The position numbers and the translations under genes were made by a program. This document shows, one piece after another, positions 55,330 through 61,213 of a stretch of DNA of 61,213 nucleotides (its first letter is position 1; the number at the start of each line of letters is the position of its first letter). Under the pieces are notes generated by a model. It had not been told where the DNA came from and ran no database searches. It saw only the letters and a list, made by a program, of their open reading frames with translations. The stretch comes from Promethearchaeota archaeon (GTDB lineage Archaea > Asgardarchaeota > Lokiarchaeia > Sigyniarchaeales > SOKP01). Location: contig JAHPYZ010000009.1 of NCBI GenBank assembly GCA_019058425.1, positions 27,387-88,599 on the forward strand. Direction: 5' to 3'.

Positions 55330-55734
55330 TTATAAGTATTCAGTTTCGAACCTTCCAAGACTGTTTACAATTTCTAGCGCAGCTTTAGTATGCCGCATCA
55401 ATTTTGCCATATCTCCTTCAAGTCTTAATTTACCTGCCATTATTGCTCTTATTGGATCGATTTCTTTTTTCATAACGGATACAAAATTATCATATGGTCC
55501 AGCCATAACATATTCCGTCTGTATTTCTTCACCTTCTGGAACTAATCTAGTTCCAGTACATTCTCCATGATGTAATCCTACAAGTATTCTAACTTCATGA
55601 TCTAAATTACCACTAGGTTCAATAACAAGAAGCATATCTCCTTCCCAAGTTAGTGCAGATGGTTTATAGTCCGGATTTTCATTAATTGCACTACCAAATG
55701 CTTCTACCCATTCTTCTGTTAATATTTTTAACAT
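55330..55734 (-). CDS. SCP2-domain lipid carrier protein
   Basis: A 134-residue single SCP2-type domain. The pattern around NENPDYKPSALTWEGDMLLVIEP and IRAIMAGKLRLEGDMAKLMR (the family's conserved G-x-x-x-x-x-G-D region) supports it. SCP2 domains bind fatty acyl-CoA, sterols or other lipids in a hydrophobic tunnel. Here it is surrounded by genes for acyl-CoA and alcohol metabolism, so it probably presents a water-insoluble substrate to them. Confidence 0.85.
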   Translation of the reverse strand: MLKILTEEWVEAFGSAINENPDYKPSALTWEGDMLLVIEPSGNLDHEVRILVGLHHGECTGTRLVPEGEEIQTEYVMAGPYDNFVSVMKKEIDPIRAIMAGKLRLEGDMAKLMRHTKAALEIVNSLGRFETEYL

Positions 55735-55834
55735 TTTTTACACTTCAAATATCGTTTTAAATTTATTTTAAACATTTTATAATATTAAATATATAATTTG
55801 ATAAAAATGAATATAAGATTTCAAATTTTTTTGG

Positions 55835-57043
55835 TTAAGTCAGTGTTAAATCTAAATGAATATCTGTTAAGGGATAAGATACACAAGGATGAATAAAACC
55901 AAATTCTTGGTCAATTTCTCTCATTTTCACGTCCGGGAGCATGAAAACTTTTCCTGCTTTTAGTCTAGTTCTACATAAAGCACAGGCTCCTGAACGACAT
56001 CCATTATTTATAATTATTCCTAAGCTTTTTTGTCTTTCAAGGCTATTTAACAGTGGTTCAGTACATGAAACTTCTATGCTTTCATGAATTTTTTTCCCTT
56101 GTCGAATATAGTCAATCCTTACCTTAACTTTTGTTGAGAGGGTTATATCTTTTGGCCATCCAATTTCTTTAGTAACATCATCAGGCACTCCATATAGTTC
56201 AAATATAGTTCGGAATCGAGGTATATTTAACTCATTTAATTGTCCTTTTATGAAGGAATACATTGCTCTATTTCCAACGATATAAAAGAACTTATCTTTA
56301 ATGGTTTTTATTTCTTCTATGATTTTATCTTTTGTAATGAAACCGCCTACACCATTCCAATCTGCACTTGGTTCTGAAAGAATGTACTGAATTTTTATAT
56401 TAGAACGTCGTGATTGAATGTCATCTAATTCTTTTCTAAAAAGAATATCTTGCTCTGTCAAACATCCAAATAGTAACCATACATTCAATTTTATGTTTTG
56501 TTCCGTGATATTTCTCAACATTGAAATAAATGGAGTTATCCCTGAACCCCCTGCTATAAATACTAAATCTTTTCCATGAAATATTTGGTTGTAGTATAAT
56601 TCTCCCAATGGTTCTGTTGCTTCCAAAATATCCCCAACTTTTAACTTATCAAGAAGATAATTACTAACAAATCCGTTTTCTTTTCTTTTTACTCCTAATT
56701 CGTAATATGCATGTTGATTTGGAGAGGATGCTATAGAAAATGGCCGTGAGGTTCTAACCCCATCGATTTCAACTATAAGTCCGATATATTGTCCCGCTCG
56801 AAATGGTGCTAAAGGTTTGTTGGTTTTTGCGGAAATAAAACGAAATAGTTTTGTATCCTTAGATAATTCTTCTATATCTGTAACTTGAAGCAATTGGCTT
56901 TCAGGATGAATTCTATCACAAAGAGCTTCTAACCCATCATAATACCCAGGAATTGGTTGAATCTCATCCCGCATCTTTTTCAATTTCTCAAGCTTCTGAT
57001 ATTTTTTAACATCGTTCATTATCTCTTTTTCTATTTTTACCAC
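55835..57043 (-). CDS. FNR-type flavin reductase with C-terminal 2Fe-2S ferredoxin domain
   Basis: A 402-residue reductase. The FAD-binding RPFSIASSP motif and the NAD(P)-binding GGSGITPFISML are clear; the C-terminal plant-type ferredoxin has Cys349, 354, 357 and 387. The layout is that of PaaE/KshB reductases, here with a ~60-residue extra N-terminal helix. The start is GTG 57043, whose bases overlap the stop of the upstream CrtI-like gene by seven; ATG 57019 is an alternative. It most likely passes electrons to the CrtI-like protein or another partner; no oxygenase is nearby. Confidence 0.88.
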   Translation of the reverse strand: MVKIEKEIMNDVKKYQKLEKLKKMRDEIQPIPGYYDGLEALCDRIHPESQLLQVTDIEELSKDTKLFRFISAKTNKPLAPFRAGQYIGLIVEIDGVRTSRPFSIASSPNQHAYYELGVKRKENGFVSNYLLDKLKVGDILEATEPLGELYYNQIFHGKDLVFIAGGSGITPFISMLRNITEQNIKLNVWLLFGCLTEQDILFRKELDDIQSRRSNIKIQYILSEPSADWNGVGGFITKDKIIEEIKTIKDKFFYIVGNRAMYSFIKGQLNELNIPRFRTIFELYGVPDDVTKEIGWPKDITLSTKVKVRIDYIRQGKKIHESIEVSCTEPLLNSLERQKSLGIIINNGCRSGACALCRTRLKAGKVFMLPDVKMREIDQEFGFIHPCVSYPLTDIHLDLTLT

Positions 57044-58590
57044 CTCCCTTCCTTATTATCTTTTAAGAACATTCCTGCAGCAATTCTACCACTGAGTATA
57101 CTTCCTGAGAATCCACCACCGATATTAGTCCAAGCTCCACATTGATATAAACCTGGGATTGGGCCTCGGCTTTTTAATCTAAGATTTGGTCCATCTAATA
57201 AATCTTGTGTATATCCATATATTGCTCCATCCATATTTTTTGAGTACCGATAATATGTTAGAGGTGTTGCTGCTTCTGCAACTTCAATATAATCACGTAT
57301 ATTTGGACAAATTGTCTTTTCAATTAATTCCACCATTTTATCAGCAAGATAGTCTTTGACTTTATGGTATTGATCAGGAGGAACATTATGCCATAATTTG
57401 CCCATTTGTAATGTTGTAATACAGAGTTCTGCCGTTCCTGGTGGGGATATATCATTATAAACATGATTATAACACCCTGCTACTAGGTATTTTGGTGGAT
57501 CTATTTTTCCAAATGTTTCATAAGCTTTATCCATGTCATCTGATTCACTTATAGTCATCTCATGCGCATGAATTCCTAAATCTTTATATGAGGCATTTAG
57601 TCCTAAATAAACAGAAAATGCTGATGGTCCAACTTCAGGAGCGTAAATTTTTTTAATATAACTTTCTGGAACTACTTCTTTAGGAAGCATTTTCATAGTT
57701 GTGCATATCGGATTAACATTTGAAATAGCTGCTTGACATTTATATATATCTCCATTGAGAAGCTCCACTCCTTTTACTCTGCCATCTTCAACAATTATTC
57801 TATTTACTAAAGCATTAAATCTTATTTCACCACCCAATTCTTCGAAAGCCTTAACCATACTAGTGGTTAAAGCATGTGATCGTCCAACTGGATAAGCTGC
57901 TCCCCATTTTAAAAATGTGATTATCATAGCAACATAAGCATATGCATTTAATCTAGAGGGCGGTACTCCTAAATACCCCCATAAATGAGCGATTACCGAA
58001 ATCAGTCGCTTATTAGTAAAGAATTTTCTAAAGAGTTCCGATAATGTAATTCCAGAAACTCTTATAAGCCATGGATGTTCTTTAAGCATTTCTGCCGGTG
58101 AATATTGACCTCTCATTTTTATCATAAATTGTATTCCTTCTAACACTTTTTGACACATATCTAAAAAGTCTTCAATTCCTTTTTTCTCCGAAGGAAATAA
58201 TTCAATTAATTTCTCGGTATATTCTTCTAAACCAATGGGTATGGTGACATCATATCCATCCATAAATATACTTCGATAAAACTCCGGTATTTGTTTAAAC
58301 TGTATTTTTTCAGGAATTACACCTAGTCTTTCTAAAAATCGATATAGACTTCCTTTATTGTTTTCTGTCCCAATATCACTTAATTCATGTAAGGCACTAT
58401 CAAATTCAAATCTTCCTCTCACAAATGAAGAAGCAAAACCACCAGGAACATTATGCTTTTCCAATAATAATACTTTCTTTCCTACTGAAGCAAGTTGACA
58501 TGCAGCACCGAGTCCTCCAAGTCCCGCACCAATAACAATGATGGGATAAGAGTCTAAAACTCTACTCTCATCATAAATACTATTATTCAT
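57037..58590 (-). CDS. CrtI/RetSat-like FAD oxidoreductase
   Basis: A 517-residue flavoprotein of the phytoene desaturase/carotenoid isomerase/retinol saturase group. The dinucleotide motif GAGLGGLGAA is at 21-30, followed by LEKHNVPGGFASSF and FDSALHEL. The C-terminus has the second FAD signature YQCGAWTNIGGGFSGSILSGRIAA. Members desaturate, isomerise or saturate polyene or isoprenoid chains. The seven-base overlap with the reductase gene shows joint translation, suggesting a two-component enzyme acting on an unsaturated lipid. Confidence 0.85.
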   Translation of the reverse strand: MNNSIYDESRVLDSYPIIVIGAGLGGLGAACQLASVGKKVLLLEKHNVPGGFASSFVRGRFEFDSALHELSDIGTENNKGSLYRFLERLGVIPEKIQFKQIPEFYRSIFMDGYDVTIPIGLEEYTEKLIELFPSEKKGIEDFLDMCQKVLEGIQFMIKMRGQYSPAEMLKEHPWLIRVSGITLSELFRKFFTNKRLISVIAHLWGYLGVPPSRLNAYAYVAMIITFLKWGAAYPVGRSHALTTSMVKAFEELGGEIRFNALVNRIIVEDGRVKGVELLNGDIYKCQAAISNVNPICTTMKMLPKEVVPESYIKKIYAPEVGPSAFSVYLGLNASYKDLGIHAHEMTISESDDMDKAYETFGKIDPPKYLVAGCYNHVYNDISPPGTAELCITTLQMGKLWHNVPPDQYHKVKDYLADKMVELIEKTICPNIRDYIEVAEAATPLTYYRYSKNMDGAIYGYTQDLLDGPNLRLKSRGPIPGLYQCGAWTNIGGGFSGSILSGRIAAGMFLKDNKEGRW

Positions 58591-58710
58591 AAAAAATAAT
58601 TCTATTAGATTACATTTAAAACTATAGATTTTAACTTTTAAATTCCAATTTTATTAAATAAGAAAAAAAATAGATTCATACAAGAAGAGAGATTAGTTCA
58701 CTAGAGTTCA

Positions 58711-59526
58711 TTAACGTCCTATAAACACGGGATCTCTTTTTTCTTTAATAGCTTTCATGGATTCATTAAAATCTTTCGAAGTAAAAGTTTTTCTTAATCC
58801 TCTATTTTCTAGATCTAAGGTTCTCTCTAAAATATCTCTAAAATATGCATGCATTGTCTTTTTCATCAATTTTAATGATAAGCTAGGACCTTTCGGTGGT
58901 ATTAGTTTTAATGCTTGTTTTCTTGCATAAGGAATTAATTCTTTGGGGGGTAAGACTTTATTTATGAGACCAAGATCGAGAGCTTTCTGAGCAGTAATTT
59001 TTTCTCCAAAATAACATATTTCCTTTGCTTTTTGAAAACCAACTAGTAAAGGTAAAAGAAATGAACACCCAAATTCTGGAATAATGCCTCGTTTAGAGAA
59101 AAAAAATCCCAACCAAGCATCTTCTGCCATATAGATTAAATCTGCACCTGCTAAAGGCATCGTAATACCGCCTCCAATAGCCATTCCATTAATTGCAACG
59201 ATTACAGGTTTATTAAAATTCCAAAATTTCATACATACTTTTTTTTGAGCAATATCCATAAGATCAATTTCAGGATATTTCCTCATTTCCTCCATCATTT
59301 CTGGTTTAAAATATCCTCCAGATGTGAAAGCGTTTCCTCTGGGATCTCCTGTTAGGATAAGTACCCTAGCATTTTTATCATTTTCCATATCTTCTAAAAG
59401 ATAATACATTTCCAAGAAACTTATGTAAGTTACTGCATTTCTCGCTTCTGGTCTTGAAATTGTAGCTGTACATATCCCATTATCTTCCTTTTCATAAATA
59501 ATATCTTCAAAATCTTCTATTTGCAT
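58711..59526 (-). CDS. Crotonase-fold enzyme, delta3-delta2-enoyl-CoA isomerase-like
   Basis: A 271-residue crotonase-fold protein. The oxyanion loop AFTSGGYF and NGMAIGGG are kept. Both hydratase glutamates are absent: the first position is Thr122, the second Phe. Instead Glu151 stands in FSKRGIIPEFGCS, which matches the catalytic Glu position of enoyl-CoA isomerases (ECI2 FSxxGxxPEG). It is therefore more likely an isomerase moving a double bond than a hydratase. It is upstream of the CrtI-like gene by 120 bases on the same strand. Confidence 0.85.
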   Translation of the reverse strand: MQIEDFEDIIYEKEDNGICTATISRPEARNAVTYISFLEMYYLLEDMENDKNARVLILTGDPRGNAFTSGGYFKPEMMEEMRKYPEIDLMDIAQKKVCMKFWNFNKPVIVAINGMAIGGGITMPLAGADLIYMAEDAWLGFFFSKRGIIPEFGCSFLLPLLVGFQKAKEICYFGEKITAQKALDLGLINKVLPPKELIPYARKQALKLIPPKGPSLSLKLMKKTMHAYFRDILERTLDLENRGLRKTFTSKDFNESMKAIKEKRDPVFIGR

Positions 59527-59646
59527 AATAAGAGTTATTTTTTTATTTTTGTATTGTATAATTTTTGAATTTTGAAATATTTATACTTAAGTTTATAGCC
59601 AATTTAAAAAAAAGAAATAAAAAAAGTTTTTTTAATTATTAATTAA

Positions 59647-61213
59647 TTATTTTTCTTCTCTCAGTGCCTTCTTTAAAACCTTTCCAACCATGGTTAGTGG
59701 AAGTTCTTCTTTAAATTCCCAAATCTTAGGAACTTCATATTTTGAGAGATTTTCTTCAGCATATTTTTTGATACTCTCTTTAACAGTATCAGACTCCTCT
59801 ACGCCTTCTTTTAATTGAATCACAGCTTTAACAATCTCGGCACCAGGTCTATCTGGATTAGGAATTCCTATTATAGCGATAATTTGAACATCAGGATGCT
59901 TAGTCATCACTTCTTCAACATGAACACTATATACTTTAAACCCACTTACAATAAGCATATCCTTGGTTCGATCTACTATTTTAAGATAACCATCATCATC
60001 AAAAACACCAACATCACCAGTGTGAATATAGCCATCCTTATCGAAAGTCACAGCTGTAGCTTCAGGTTTATTATGATATTGCTTAGCTACTGTGGGACCT
60101 TTTATCAAGATTTCACCAGGTTGTCCAATCTCTTTTACTTCAGCACCAGTTTCTGTATCTATTAATTTAATATCTGTATCTGGCCATGGTATTCCGACTG
60201 TTCCAATTTTTTTCTTGCCATACATTGGATTTGCGGTTATTACAACAGCAGTTTCAGTCATTCCATAAACTTCGACAAATTTATTCTCTGAATGGAATTG
60301 TTTTTCAAATTCCCTAATTGCTTCTGGTGGAAAGGGTGCAGCACCACTAACATATAATGTAATATTATCTAATACTTCTGATGGGATTTTTTTAGACATC
60401 GGATTATTCTGAATCATTAAAAATAGAGTTGGCACATTTCCAAAACTGGAAGGTTTTTTATCAATAATTTCCTTTATTATATGGTCAGTATCTCTTGGAT
60501 TTGCTATTAAGATTTGTGCTCCTCCTAAATAATTCAAAAAGAGTCCAATAAGAAATCCTGCAACATGAAAGAAAGGAAAAGCTGAAAGAAGGATCTCTTT
60601 ACCTTTCTCTCTGTTGAGCCAAGTATCAAATTGATGAATATTTGCCATTAAATTGAAGTGAAGGATTTCTACACCTTTTGGAAGTCCTGTTGTTCCTCCA
60701 GTATATTGTATCAAGGCCAAGTCTTTTTTCGGATCAATATCGACTTTCTTCAAATCAATTTCAATATCTAATGCTTCTAGAAATGGAATTACAGTTTTTC
60801 CTGGCCAAGGGATAATCTTCCCTTTAGGGATCTTTTTTATTAATTTTCCCATAAACACTTTGAATCCCCCGAAACCCATAAATTCAGAAATATTTGTTGG
60901 TATTATTACTTTCAAATCATTTAAACGATCATAGATTTTTGAAAAGACCTTTTCATGAAGAATATCCATAGTAATTAAAAATTTTGCACCTGAATCTGTC
61001 ATCTGATAGACCATTTCTTCTGGGCTCAACAGTGGTGACAATCCTGTGACAACCCCACCTGCTATATATGTCGCATAAACAGAAAATAAGTATTGAGGAG
61101 AATTAGGGAGGCATATTGCGAGTACATCTCCTTTATTTAATCCATTTTTCTGTAAGCTTGTGGCTAATTTCTGAGAATACTCTAATATCTCTTTGAAAAG
61201 GAATGTGCTATCC
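59647..61213 (-). CDS. Acyl-CoA synthetase (AMP-forming), 5' end outside window
   Basis: The frame is open from the right edge, so about 522 C-terminal residues are visible; a TTG at 61041 is only an internal codon because family sequence (GDVLAICLPNSPQY) continues upstream. Motifs: YTGGTTGLPKG (ATP loop, with TGG instead of TSG), YGMTETA, HTGDVGVFDDDG, the hinge DRTKDMLIVSGFKVY and the catalytic Lys in MVGKVLKKALR. It activates a fatty or other acid to acyl-CoA. It is the second such gene of the region. Confidence 0.93.
   Translation of the reverse strand, partial: DSTFLFKEILEYSQKLATSLQKNGLNKGDVLAICLPNSPQYLFSVYATYIAGGVVTGLSPLLSPEEMVYQMTDSGAKFLITMDILHEKVFSKIYDRLNDLKVIIPTNISEFMGFGGFKVFMGKLIKKIPKGKIIPWPGKTVIPFLEALDIEIDLKKVDIDPKKDLALIQYTGGTTGLPKGVEILHFNLMANIHQFDTWLNREKGKEILLSAFPFFHVAGFLIGLFLNYLGGAQILIANPRDTDHIIKEIIDKKPSSFGNVPTLFLMIQNNPMSKKIPSEVLDNITLYVSGAAPFPPEAIREFEKQFHSENKFVEVYGMTETAVVITANPMYGKKKIGTVGIPWPDTDIKLIDTETGAEVKEIGQPGEILIKGPTVAKQYHNKPEATAVTFDKDGYIHTGDVGVFDDDGYLKIVDRTKDMLIVSGFKVYSVHVEEVMTKHPDVQIIAIIGIPNPDRPGAEIVKAVIQLKEGVEESDTVKESIKKYAEENLSKYEVPKIWEFKEELPLTMVGKVLKKALREEK

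Overview
The window is AT-rich archaeal DNA (about 30% GC by eye) that most resembles a Lokiarchaeia-type Asgard archaeon (Promethearchaeota). Three signs point this way. There is a Rab/Ras-like small GTPase, and a Rag/Gtr-type GTPase with its own C-terminal roadblock-like region. Three tetrahydromethanopterin C1 enzymes (Mch, Mtd, Ftr) sit among non-methanogen genes. The lipid and fatty-acid genes look bacterial (GlpD, acyl-CoA dehydrogenase, FadH-type dienoyl-CoA reductase, enoyl-CoA isomerases). The clade name is an inference from gene content, not a phylogeny. I see no rRNA, tRNA, CRISPR array, insertion sequence or phage genes.

Layout. 1-6 kb: a truncated membrane protein, the Rab-like GTPase, an FrhB-like Fe-S flavoprotein behind a palindromic operator, small ORFs with a candidate RNA hairpin, a membrane-anchored M1 metallopeptidase and a DMT permease. 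6-12 kb: a small Cys-rich ORF, a winged-helix protein, 3-hydroxyacyl-CoA dehydrogenase, a presenilin-like GxGD intramembrane protease, a glycosyltransferase, a 59-residue ORF and an orphan protein with an unclear start. 12-22 kb: Mch, a DHH/RecJ-like nuclease, a beta-CASP nuclease, a purine salvage group (MTA phosphorylase, PfkB kinase, adenine phosphoribosyltransferase), the Rag-like GTPase, and divergent mtd and ftr. 22-42 kb: two large surface proteins in tandem, glycyl-tRNA synthetase, a 7-TM protein, a coiled-coil/GNAT pair, two TPR proteins, a HAD protein, a small zinc ribbon, a C_GCAxxG_C_C redox protein, an AmrS-like radical SAM enzyme, flavodoxin, GlpD, a CheY-like receiver and a YprB-like exonuclease.

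42.7-61.2 kb is a lipid/acyl-CoA region: acyl-CoA dehydrogenase, a thiolase-fold protein lacking the catalytic cysteine paired with a DUF35 protein, a BKACE enzyme, two acyl-CoA synthetases, FadH-like 2,4-dienoyl-CoA reductase, two crotonase-fold enzymes whose residues suggest isomerases, a tungsten aldehyde oxidoreductase, iron alcohol dehydrogenase, SCP2 carrier, a 2Fe-2S flavin reductase and a CrtI/RetSat-like oxidoreductase. Together they could take alcohols or aldehydes to acids, activate the acids to CoA esters and degrade unsaturated or branched acyl chains. The Cys-less thiolase plus DUF35 pair recalls the Ltp2-DUF35 aldolase of steroid side-chain breakdown and is the most interesting candidate for an undescribed pathway here.

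Genes are mostly single or in short runs with frequent strand switching. Visible ribosome-binding sites are few but clear where present, and several small genes look leaderless.
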